DNA from: a virus
Length of the DNA: 55,319 nt
Strand: one strand, 5' to 3'
Virus record (IMG/VR): IMGVR_UViG_3300036835_000046
Span: 1 to 55,319 of that record
Position 1 is the first letter of the stretch; each line of letters begins with the position of its first letter. The notes under the pieces are model-generated. The model did not search any database, was not told where the DNA came from, and saw only the letters and a program-made list of their open reading frames with translations. Below, piece after piece: positions 1 to 5,718 of this stretch. The translations under genes were made by a program, and so were the position numbers.

Positions 1-412
1 CGAGCGGCCTCGGCGTGCCATCCGCGTGGAAACGCAGCCGCCAGGGCAGCCCCGCAGGGATGTCGTGTGCCCGCACCAAGTAGTCATCGTTGACACTTCG
101 GGTGGGGTTGCGCCACCACAGTCCGGCATGGCGGTAGACCTCGCCCTGCATGAGCAGGTTGACGAGGCAGCGCTCTGTGAACTTGGGTGGCAATTCGGCG
201 TTGAGGGCGACAGCGAGATCGCCATAGCCATGGTTGTACTCCAGCGCGGCAAGCACAAATGCCATACCAGCGCGATAGATCGCGGCCAGGTCTTCGTCGT
301 TGGCGGTGCCATCGGCGGCGCGCTCTGCTTCCGCATAGAACTGGGGTGACGGGTGCTCAACGTGACTTGTATCTCGCTCCCCTTTCGGGTCAATGCCGTT
401 GTCAGTTGGCAC
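1..412 (-). CDS. Hypothetical protein, truncated by window edge
   Basis: The frame opens with GTG at 412 and is still open at base 1, so at least 137 residues are visible and the C-terminus is missing. GTG is preferred because it overlaps the end of the upstream gene by 11 bases and a GAGGGGG ribosome-binding stretch lies about 9 bases upstream. The product looks soluble, with a hydrophobic helix (GMAFVLAALEY) and a tryptophan-rich stretch (HAGLWWRN). Third codon positions are mostly G or C, as in confident genes here. No family is recognised. It belongs to a leftward unit that continues outside the window. Confidence 0.65.
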   Translation of the reverse strand, partial: MPTDNGIDPKGERDTSHVEHPSPQFYAEAERAADGTANDEDLAAIYRAGMAFVLAALEYNHGYGDLAVALNAELPPKFTERCLVNLLMQGEVYRHAGLWWRNPTRSVNDDYLVRAHDIPAGLPWRLRFHADGTPRPL

Positions 413-590
413 CGATGTCCACCCCCTCTAGCAAGTCAGCTTCCACCTCCATCAGCGCTGCCACTTGTTCGGGGTAGCAGGCTCCTGGGAAGGGCCTGCC
501 GGGGGACGGGACCTCCTCGGCCACGTCGCGGAGCCTGCTTGCCGCCAAGCGAAGCTCAGTTGGGTCCTGCGCGAACTGGTTTGGGGCCAT
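402..590 (-). CDS. Small hypothetical protein (62 aa)
   Basis: A 62-residue helical, acidic protein beginning MAPNQFAQDPTELRLAA. It is the most upstream gene of the leftward unit at the left edge, and its stop overlaps the GTG start of the next gene, typical of translational coupling in this genome. The ATG at 590 has only a weak ribosome-binding site; another ATG at 597 is out of frame. No domain is recognised. The 750-base gene-free region upstream should hold its promoter, but no clear -35/-10 pair was found. Confidence 0.6.
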   Translation of the reverse strand: MAPNQFAQDPTELRLAASRLRDVAEEVPSPGRPFPGACYPEQVAALMEVEADLLEGVDIGAN

Positions 591-790
591 GGCTCATGCT
601 ACCACGTCGGGTCCGGCCCATCCGAATGTCACCTAACCTGTCAGTCTCGCTCAGACTTGAGTTGGGACTTCTGGGCGGACCAGGAACCATCCCGTGCCTG
701 GAATGCCGATTTACCGTAAGTCGGCAAGAGGGTGGGCACCATTTGTGTGAAGTCGATTGACAGTAAGTCAGAGTGACAGGGACAGTGACG

Positions 791-816
791 TTTTGAATCC
801 CTGAATGCGTTCAAAA
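791..816. promoter_or_regulatory. Inverted repeat TTTTGAA/TTCAAAA
   Basis: Seven-base arms (791-797 and 810-816) separated by 12 bases. AT-rich arms and a roughly two-turn centre spacing fit a dimeric protein binding site better than a terminator. A second small dyad, ACTCA-C-TGAGT, follows at 834-844. Confidence 0.4.
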
Positions 817-957
817 TCGTCAACGCAATTGATACTCACTGAGTGTCAACCTAAGCGACAGCTAAATCGCCTCTGAGGCCCCTAGCGGCCCGTCTGCGGG
901 CATCGGGGGGTCAACCCTACTGTCAGTATCGGCGCGCATTCTTTGGGGTTTTCCCTG

Positions 958-1155
958 CAATTGGGCACTTTTTGCCTCGCGCGCCCACGTGGCTGCGCAT
1001 GCAGGGGTGCGCACGCAGGCGCACATGCGCGTACGGGAGCGCGCACATGCGGGAGCGCACACTCGCGCATCCTGACCAGGATCTTCCGCTGCGCTGCGCT
1101 GCGCACTTGCGCGCAGATCTGTGCGCGCGGATCTGCGCACACACGAAGACGAACC
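958..1155. repeat. GC-rich alternating purine-pyrimidine tract
   Basis: About 200 bases dominated by TGCGCA, GCGCAC and GCGCGC steps. It includes three tandem copies of CTGCG near 1088-1103, two copies of a CGGGAGCGC-type element near 1033-1060, and a perfect inverted repeat GCGCAGATC/GATCTGCGC at 1111-1138 with a 10-base loop. Such sequence favours Z-DNA or hairpin extrusion. No tRNA or protein explains it. It could be part of an origin or a structural terminus; this is inference. Confidence 0.5.
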
Positions 1156-1172
1156 TGTAGGTAAGGTTGATA

Positions 1173-1192
1173 TTTGGCTCTACAGAGCCAAA
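1173..1192. promoter_or_regulatory. Perfect 9-bp palindrome, operator-like
   Basis: TTTGGCTCT-AC-AGAGCCAAA. The two-base centre is too short for a good RNA hairpin, so a DNA-binding dimer site is more likely. It overlaps a TTGATA (1168-1173) that could serve as a -35 for the rightward unit starting at 1341, although no convincing -10 was found. Confidence 0.5.
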
Positions 1193-1202
1193 ACAGCAAT
1201 CC

Positions 1203-1224
1203 GATTGTCATCCCCCTGACAATC
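1203..1224. promoter_or_regulatory. Inverted repeat GATTGTCA/TGACAATC
   Basis: Eight-base arms around a six-base centre (TCCCCC), just after the 1173-1192 palindrome and about 115 bases upstream of the first rightward gene. The arms contain the TGTCA/TGACA pentamer that is enriched across the window, making this a good candidate binding site for whatever recognises that motif. Confidence 0.45.
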
Positions 1225-1340
1225 CGCACTTCCGGTTCTCAAGTCCGGCCCTACAGTCACCGATGAAGGGATTGCAGGGCAGCGGGACCGACTGAATCGG
1301 CCACTCAGCGCCCGACACAGGGCAGATAGGACTCACCGAA

Positions 1341-1775
1341 ATGAACACTCCCACTCTCACGCAGATCATGGACGCGGCCAAGGCTGTCAAGTCCACTTCC
1401 AACACCGACAAGTCGGTGGGCGAGATCGTGGCCATGCTCATCATGGACATCGACAAGTCGCTCACTCCCGCACAGGTCGCTCCCGCTCCCGTCCGCTCCC
1501 GCGAGGCGCGCACTGCCCGCAAGTCGGCCGACTGGAAGTCCACTGTGACTGCCAGCACTGACCACTGCTATGTGCGCCTCGTCGCTTGCGAACTGGCGCT
1601 CATGGACGCCTACGCTGACAGCCCGATTGACGGTTACTCCACCCTGGATTGCGTGCCCACGCACGGCGCGGTGAGCGACGCCTACAAGGCGCTCATGCCC
1701 TACGTGGCCGCTGTCACTGTCAACTTTGGGCGCGGATCGGCGCACTACGCGGAGGCTGCCGCGCTGGTCGCGTAG
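1341..1775 (+). CDS. Hypothetical protein (144 aa), first rightward gene
   Basis: First gene of the long rightward unit. ATG at 1341 follows an AGGA at about 10 bases. The N-terminal 50 residues are helical (TQIMDAAKAVKS, EIVAMLIMDIDK), then comes a basic Arg/Lys patch (RSREARTARKS), then a mixed region containing CYVRLVACELALMDAYADS. No membrane segment or known motif is seen. Followed by three tandem hairpins and a kilobase without genes, so it may be transcribed separately. Function unknown. Confidence 0.7.
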   Translation: MNTPTLTQIMDAAKAVKSTSNTDKSVGEIVAMLIMDIDKSLTPAQVAPAPVRSREARTARKSADWKSTVTASTDHCYVRLVACELALMDAYADSPIDGYSTLDCVPTHGAVSDAYKALMPYVAAVTVNFGRGSAHYAEAAALVA

Positions 1776-1791
1776 CCCCACCATTGACAAG

Positions 1792-1850
1792 TCGGGCAGG
1801 CATGCCCGAATCGCGCCCACCATTGGCGCGACCGTCCCTGAAGCCGGGAC
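1792..1850 (+). terminator. Three tandem hairpins after first gene
   Basis: TCGGGC/GCCCGA (1792-1809), TCGCGCC/GGCGCGA (1811-1831) and GTCCC/GGGAC (1834-1850) follow each other with almost no spacing. There is no U-run, so this is a structured 3' end or processing/attenuation element rather than a classical intrinsic terminator. Confidence 0.4.
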
Positions 1851-2656
1851 GCTGACGAACCCTAACGGGTGACTTGTCAGACATAACCTCGCGGTGAGCG
1901 CGCTAGGCGCGCTAATGAGCACCACCATTGCTCCCGCGTACTCCAGTCGCATAGGAGTGACACCAGGGATGACATGTCGGCAAGCGACCGCTGTTGTCAT
2001 GGCGTGGGATGACTTCCCATTGTCACTACTAACGCACTCCGCGCCACCATAGGCGTGCGTACATATCCGTTCACATGTCACTATGGACATGGTTCACATA
2101 ACGACTTGATCTCGCGGTCAATCCTAGTAGCCGCTGTCAACTGAGTCTGCACTTTGATGGTAAGTCATGTTGACAGTCTGCGAGCTACACACCGACTGCA
2201 AGCGCTCCTTCTACAGTGAACCCCCCGGAATGACGAGTCAGGCCCCGCAGCTACAACAGCGGATACCATGGGGCAATGGCACTGACAATGTGACTCCCCG
2301 CAGGGAGAAATAAGCTCGGATGACAGTTGTTACTGACTGTCAACCATAGTGTCCGATTAGGTGGAAGTGGCGTGTCCCGCTTGCACAAGTAGCTCGGGTG
2401 GCATTGTGGTGCTAGTAATTCGATGCCCGCTGACAGTGCGATTGACAGTGTACGGCGCGATGGCCATGGTCTGAGTGAGGTAGGGAAGACGGTGCAAGTA
2501 GGCCGGAACCTTAGCCTGAGCGGGGAGCTTGAATGCGGCAATCATGCTGACATGTTCAACTGCCAATACCAAGGTGTTGCAGAGTCAGAGCCGCTAGCGG
2601 GAGTCAGTGGACATGCCTCATAGTCCTGCCCGCGAACTGGTACTAGAGAGGCGTCT

Positions 2657-2740
2657 GGGCAGCTTGGAGTCCCTGCCAGCACCCCCTAACTGGGTGACTG
2701 GAGTGTGCGGAACGGCGCGGTTCGATCCCGTCCCTGCCCG
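2657..2740 (+). tRNA. Degenerate tRNA-like fold
   Basis: Seen: acceptor arms GGGCAGC/CCTGCCC (6 of 7 pairs), a perfect 5-pair anticodon stem CACCC/GGGTG with a 7-base loop CCTAACT, and a T arm with the canonical loop TTCGATC on a 4-pair stem. Against a working tRNA: the D arm is poor and lacks the GG pair, position 33 is C not U, the extra arm is about 19 bases without a clear stem, and no CCA is encoded. The implied anticodon would be TAA. It could be a decaying tRNA, a tRNA mimic, or chance. Confidence 0.3.
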
Positions 2741-2801
2741 ATTCAACCGAATAGATAGTCAACTCAACTCACACAACACCAGTCCTAAGGAGGACACCAC
2801 C

Positions 2802-2975
2802 ATGGGCTACATCGCCAACCCGACCGACGAGCGTATCCTCGTCGCCAGTAGCACCGACAACTACACTGTCATCAACCGTGACTACGCTCAGGAGCGCGCT
2901 GAGCGTGCCCAGGAGCGCCTGGAGCGTGACATGCGGGCTGTCGGATTCGGTGCCCGCCGCTCCTACTGCGGCTAG
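2802..2975 (+). CDS. Small hypothetical protein (57 aa)
   Basis: ATG at 2802 follows a strong AAGGAGG ribosome-binding site; the longer open frame upstream runs through the tRNA-like fold and is not used. The protein starts MGYIANPTDERILVAS and has a charged, coiled-coil-like helix with heptad-like Ala/Glu/Arg spacing (QERAERAQERLERDM), ending in a basic tail. Function unknown. The strong ribosome-binding site and isolated position suggest high expression. Confidence 0.7.
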   Translation: MGYIANPTDERILVASSTDNYTVINRDYAQERAERAQERLERDMRAVGFGARRSYCG

Positions 2976-3336
2976 CTCCACAGTGTGTGTCATGTAAGTG
3001 TACATGTCACACTCCACAATTGCTGTAAGTTCACTTGTCACCCGGCCGCTCTCCGCATGGTAAAGCGGGGAGTCAGGCTGGGTGATAGGAGAATTGGCGT
3101 CGATTCAAGCGTATTGTCATATGTCAATGGGCTTGAATGGGCATGCCAATGTCCAATGATCCCGGGATGCAAGTGGGTTGACAGTCTGAGGCTACTCAGA
3201 TCGTCTGCTCACGCACTCCTGGAGCCACACAGACTCCCTCCTGACTCTCTAGGAAGTGAGTCCTCTACTGGAGAGGCATTCCGGCCGATCCGGTGCCCTA
3301 GTGCAACCCCACAACGATCCTGAATGGAGGGTCACA
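2976..3336. other. 361-bp gap with two hairpins
   Basis: No gene is supported. It contains CTCTCCGC/GCGGGGAG at 3049-3072 (8 pairs including one G-U, 8-base loop) and a bulged hairpin GGCA-CCGG/CCGG-TGCC at 3275-3297, plus six TGACA/TGTCA pentamers and TTGACAGTCTG at 3179, which also occurs at 2170. No -10 matches at the right spacing were found. Confidence 0.45.
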
Positions 3337-3591
3337 ATGAGCAACTCCTACAACACTGACAGTCCGGCGCTGGCAAGCGCTGCCGCACTGGCGCGCATGA
3401 TCGCCGCTGCCGCTGCCTTCCAGTCGGATGGCACTTTGCCGCCGCAGCGTCGGTCCTCCGACCACACGGTTGTCATCAATTCCGGCCACGTCGCCTTCAA
3501 TGGCGCGACCGAGCCGCCCGCTGGCCACCGCGACTGGGATCACATCCGCGCCCAGGAGCCGCAGCCGCTCGGTCCCTGGAGCCACTGCTAG
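3337..3591 (+). CDS. Hypothetical protein (84 aa)
   Basis: ATG at 3337 lies behind GGAGG. The protein has an Ala-rich helix (ALASAAALARMIAAAAAF) followed by a polar segment containing HTVVINSGHVAFNG. The INSGH pattern recurs in the next small protein (VINSGHKLF), hinting at a shared short module. Its stop overlaps a GTG that could start a longer version of the downstream gene. Function unknown. Confidence 0.65.
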   Translation: MSNSYNTDSPALASAAALARMIAAAAAFQSDGTLPPQRRSSDHTVVINSGHVAFNGATEPPAGHRDWDHIRAQEPQPLGPWSHC

Positions 3592-3725
3592 TGCTCCCTG
3601 GACTGTCCTACGGTGGCAACTCACTTGCCGCCCGACTCGGCTACTACGCCGACCCTGACGTTCGCAACCCCGGCCTGATTCTGGCCACCGACCCCGACCA
3701 CACTGTCAACAAGGAGAACACCGGA

Positions 3726-3860
3726 ATGAGCATCGAGCGCACCGAGAAGAACGGCCAGCAGGGCTGGCAGGTCATCAACAGCGGCCACAAGCTGTTCGCC
3801 GCCTACGGCGTCGGCAGCAAGCGCCGCGCGCTGGCCTACATCGCCGCCCGCAAGGGCTAG
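3726..3860 (+). CDS. Small basic protein (44 aa)
   Basis: ATG at 3726 is chosen because AAGGAG sits 9 bases upstream. The same frame extends back to a GTG at 3591 that overlaps the previous stop, giving an 89-residue alternative with weaker support. The short form begins MSIERTEKNGQQGWQVINS and ends in a basic helix (GSKRRALAYIAARKG). The INSGH motif is shared with the preceding protein. Function unknown. A strong hairpin follows the stop. Confidence 0.6.
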   Translation: MSIERTEKNGQQGWQVINSGHKLFAAYGVGSKRRALAYIAARKG

Positions 3861-3871
3861 TCACTGTCAAT

Positions 3872-3897
3872 GGGGGAGAGTGAAGCTGCTCTCCCCC
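3872..3897 (+). terminator. Hairpin GGGGGAGAG/CTCTCCCCC
   Basis: Nine G-C-rich pairs around an 8-base loop, 12 bases after a stop codon. No U-run follows. It belongs to a recurring family in this window (also 6962-6985, 12532-12559 and 45821-45842) that marks gene-cluster ends. Confidence 0.6.
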
Positions 3898-3932
3898 ACC
3901 CTCACGCCGAATCGACAAGGAGATTCACAGAA

Positions 3933-4178
3933 ATGAGCATCACGATCACCACTCCGCAGAGCGTGGCCATGGACGCGCTGGTCAAGATGGACTACGCGAT
4001 CTCGCGGATCTGGCATGACGGCATCATTCAGATGACGCTGCGTGCCGACACCTCGGTTCACGTCTCGGTCCGGCCGGACGGCTCCTGCACGCCGCCCTAC
4101 ACCGATGTCACCCGCGTCCAGTCGGCTGCCATGCACGCCGCCGGACTGACCGTCAGCACCACGCCGATCAACGACTAG
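3933..4178 (+). CDS. Hypothetical protein (81 aa)
   Basis: ATG at 3933 follows AAGGAGA; the open frame extends upstream only into the hairpin. The protein begins MSITITTPQSVAMDALVKMD, has a helix followed by alternating hydrophobic strands (DGIIQMTLRADTSVHVSVRPDG), and looks like a compact alpha/beta fold. No known motif. First gene of a closely spaced run of six (3933-5424) separated by only 2-22 bases, likely one transcript. Confidence 0.65.
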   Translation: MSITITTPQSVAMDALVKMDYAISRIWHDGIIQMTLRADTSVHVSVRPDGSCTPPYTDVTRVQSAAMHAAGLTVSTTPIND

Positions 4179-4192
4179 CAAGGAGACTTACA

Positions 4193-4453
4193 GTGAACAC
4201 CGAGTACAGCATCCGCGAGATCATGGTCAAGGACTTCAACTCGCTCGGGCTGCGCAACAGCGCCTTCACGCTCGACATCATGGCCAACACCGGCTGCTCC
4301 TACAGCGCCGCGTGCTCGGCCATCGCCATCTGGGACGCGCTGCGCTGCCACGACAGCGACCGCATGTTCGACAACGGCAAGGCCAAGCGCTCCGTCAAGA
4401 TCGGCGTCCGTCAGGCCGACGACGAGATCGAGTGGATCGCCACCGTCAAGTAA
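4193..4453 (+). CDS. Hypothetical protein (86 aa)
   Basis: GTG start with AAGGAGA upstream. It begins MNTEYSIREIMVKDFNSLGL and contains LDIMANTGCSYSAACSAIAIWDAL, a helix-turn-helix-like pattern (helix, short turn with Gly/Cys, second helix). A small DNA-binding protein is possible but not demonstrated. Basic C-terminal part. Same transcript as its neighbours. Confidence 0.65.
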   Translation: MNTEYSIREIMVKDFNSLGLRNSAFTLDIMANTGCSYSAACSAIAIWDALRCHDSDRMFDNGKAKRSVKIGVRQADDEIEWIATVK

Positions 4454-4475
4454 CAACCAAGGAGTGAGTGTAAAC

Positions 4476-4649
4476 ATGCTTGGCTTCGCCATCTTCACCT
4501 CAATCCTCTGGGGCAGCGGTGGAACGCTGCTCTGGCGGATTGGCAAGGCGCAGGACGCACGCAAGGCCGCTGAGCGGGCAATTGCCAAGGTCGATGACGA
4601 CCTTGCCCACGCCAGCCGCTACCAGAATCGCCTAATCGGCAAGGAGTAA
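4476..4649 (+). CDS. Small single-pass membrane protein (57 aa)
   Basis: ATG at 4476 is used because AAGGAG lies at 4459-4464, 11 bases upstream; the in-frame GTG at 4464 overlaps that site. The N-terminus MLGFAIFTSILWGSGGTLLW is a membrane segment, followed by a charged helix (DARKAAERAIAKVDDDLAHA) predicted to sit in the cytoplasm. Anchor plus coiled coil is common among phage inner-membrane effectors; the function is not known. Confidence 0.65.
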   Translation: MLGFAIFTSILWGSGGTLLWRIGKAQDARKAAERAIAKVDDDLAHASRYQNRLIGKE

Positions 4650-4651
4650 CT

Positions 4652-4852
4652 GTGAACGCAACTGACAACTACGTCGTCATCTACGACTCGTCGTGGCCCG
4701 CGCTCAAGCTGACGTGGGACGAGTCGCTGATGCTCGGTGAGGATGAAGCCGCCTACAAGGATGGTGACATCACCGCTGACGACTTCACTGAGATGTGGGG
4801 AATCCACCCCGACGCCGACTTCATTGTCGAGCTTGACTTCAGCAAGGAGTAA
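4652..4852 (+). CDS. Small acidic protein (66 aa)
   Basis: GTG start two bases after the preceding stop, with the previous gene's terminal AAGGAG codons acting as ribosome-binding site. The protein is strongly acidic (SLMLGEDEAAYKDGDITADD; WGIHPDADFIVELDFSKE). The final Lys-Glu codons again provide AAGGAG for the next gene, so the chain 4476-4652-4855 is built with embedded ribosome-binding sites. Function unknown. Confidence 0.65.
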   Translation: MNATDNYVVIYDSSWPALKLTWDESLMLGEDEAAYKDGDITADDFTEMWGIHPDADFIVELDFSKE

Positions 4853-4854
4853 CT

Positions 4855-5424
4855 GTGAACAAGGGTAACATCGTCAACTTCGAGCGCGGTGACACTGGCA
4901 TCGTGCTCGCACTGACCCGCGACGGCAAGCGGGCGCTGGTCTACCGCTACGGCCCGGACTTCTCCAACTGGGTCCCGCTGGACTGGCTCACCGTGGAAGT
5001 GGCAGGCGACGAGACGTGCTACAAGTGCGGCGGCTCGGGCCTGTACTACTACGGCGGGATGGTCCTCAACGGTGTCTACCAGGGCAAGACCGGCCCCTGC
5101 TTTGGCTGCGAGGGCGACGGCATCCAGACCGATGCCGACCGCCTCCGCTGTCACCACTACTGGCATCGCCAGTCGGAGGAGGGCAAGGCCACCGAGTCGC
5201 CGCTGGAGCGCTCTCCGGAGCCGGAAGTGGTCAAGCCGAACCCCTACGTGCCGACCGAGAAGGCTGCCAAGAAGACTGCCAGTAAGTCGGCCGCCGACCG
5301 TCGCCGCAACCGGCGCGCTGCCTCCCCGCAGGCTCCCATCGTCAACGGTGACGACGGTAGCAAGCTGATCGACTGCAAGGGCTGCGGCACGCTGCACCGC
5401 GACGACACGCTCTGCCCCTGGTAA
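4855..5424 (+). CDS. Zinc-binding protein with DnaJ-type CxxCxGxG motifs (189 aa)
   Basis: GTG start behind AAGGAG. Residues about 1-55 form a beta-rich domain (NFERGDTGIVLALTRDGKRA). Two CxxC knuckles follow, CYKCGGSG and CFGCEGDG, the arrangement found in DnaJ/Hsp40-type zinc centres. A basic Ala/Lys/Arg linker leads to a C-terminal CKGCGTL...CPW segment. The pattern supports zinc binding and possibly nucleic-acid or protein contact; it lacks a J domain, so it is not a DnaJ. Last gene before the hairpin at 5449. Confidence 0.7.
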   Translation: MNKGNIVNFERGDTGIVLALTRDGKRALVYRYGPDFSNWVPLDWLTVEVAGDETCYKCGGSGLYYYGGMVLNGVYQGKTGPCFGCEGDGIQTDADRLRCHHYWHRQSEEGKATESPLERSPEPEVVKPNPYVPTEKAAKKTASKSAADRRRNRRAASPQAPIVNGDDGSKLIDCKGCGTLHRDDTLCPW

Positions 5425-5448
5425 CAACCAAGCTGCTAGTAAGTGGGT

Positions 5449-5467
5449 GGGCACCGACCGGGTGCCC
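5449..5467 (+). terminator. Hairpin GGGCACC/GGTGCCC
   Basis: Seven pairs around a 5-base loop (GACCG), 25 bases after the stop at 5424. It lacks a U-run. Confidence 0.5.
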
Positions 5468-5501
5468 GCCGAAACCCCTGCACACAAGGACTTTTCACTC
5501 C

Positions 5502-5684
5502 ATGCACATGCTCGTCAATCCGCCGATCAACTCGATCTGGGAGGACACCACCCTCGAAATCACCTACCAAGTCAAGGCGATTGGCAAGGACTACATCCTT
5601 GTCAACTGCCAGCACAAGAGCCGTCGCTGGACGGACGGCATCGACGTGAGCCTGTTCAACACCGAGTTGACTCCCGTCAACTAA
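5502..5684 (+). CDS. Small hypothetical protein (60 aa)
   Basis: ATG at 5502 behind AAGGA (13 bases); an in-frame ATG at 5508 is an alternative. Beta-rich composition (WEDTTLEITYQVKAIGKDYI) followed by a basic segment (HKSRRWTDGIDV). It resembles in length and pattern the first 80 residues of the next gene (a short beta domain with VRIKT/GINTV strands), so the two may be distantly related. Function unknown. Confidence 0.6.
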   Translation: MHMLVNPPINSIWEDTTLEITYQVKAIGKDYILVNCQHKSRRWTDGIDVSLFNTELTPVN

Positions 5685-5718
5685 CCGTACAACTTCGACC
5701 CCGAAAGCTGAGAACAAC

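Larger units (their letters stand above)
591..1340. promoter_or_regulatory. Divergent gene-free control region (750 bp)
   Basis: This lies between a leftward unit starting at 590 and a long rightward unit starting at 1341, so it should hold both promoters and possibly operators or a replication origin. It contains inverted repeats at 791-816, 834-844, 1111-1138, 1173-1192 and 1203-1224, seven TGACA/TGTCA pentamers, and a 200-base tract dominated by alternating GC/CA steps. Open frames here (for example leftward at 862-1229) have repetitive Cys/Arg/Ala content and no ribosome-binding site, so they are not called as genes. Function is inferred from position. Confidence 0.6.
1776..2801. other. 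1-kb gene-poor region rich in TGACA/TGTCA
   Basis: No open frame with both a ribosome-binding site and good codon use was found. The region holds three tandem hairpins (1792-1850), at least 15 copies of TGACA/TGTCA (about 2 expected by chance), and a degenerate tRNA-like fold at 2657-2740. It may be a regulatory or RNA-coding stretch, or decayed tRNA genes. No other convincing cloverleaf was found. Confidence 0.5.

Noticed and set aside
862-1229. Overlapping open frames in the GC-rich tract
   Set aside because: Repetitive Cys/Arg/Ala content produced by TGCGCA repeats, no ribosome-binding site.
1305-2090. Leftward frame of 261 codons over the first rightward gene
   Set aside because: Starts in gene-free sequence without a ribosome-binding site and is antisense to a better supported gene.
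2423-2623. Rightward 66-codon frame in the gene-poor kilobase
   Set aside because: No ribosome-binding site and codon use unlike neighbouring genes.
2700-2745. Attachment (attP) core derived from a tRNA 3' end
   Set aside because: A GGTTCGATCCC stretch is present, but no integrase or excisionase gene is recognised anywhere in the window.
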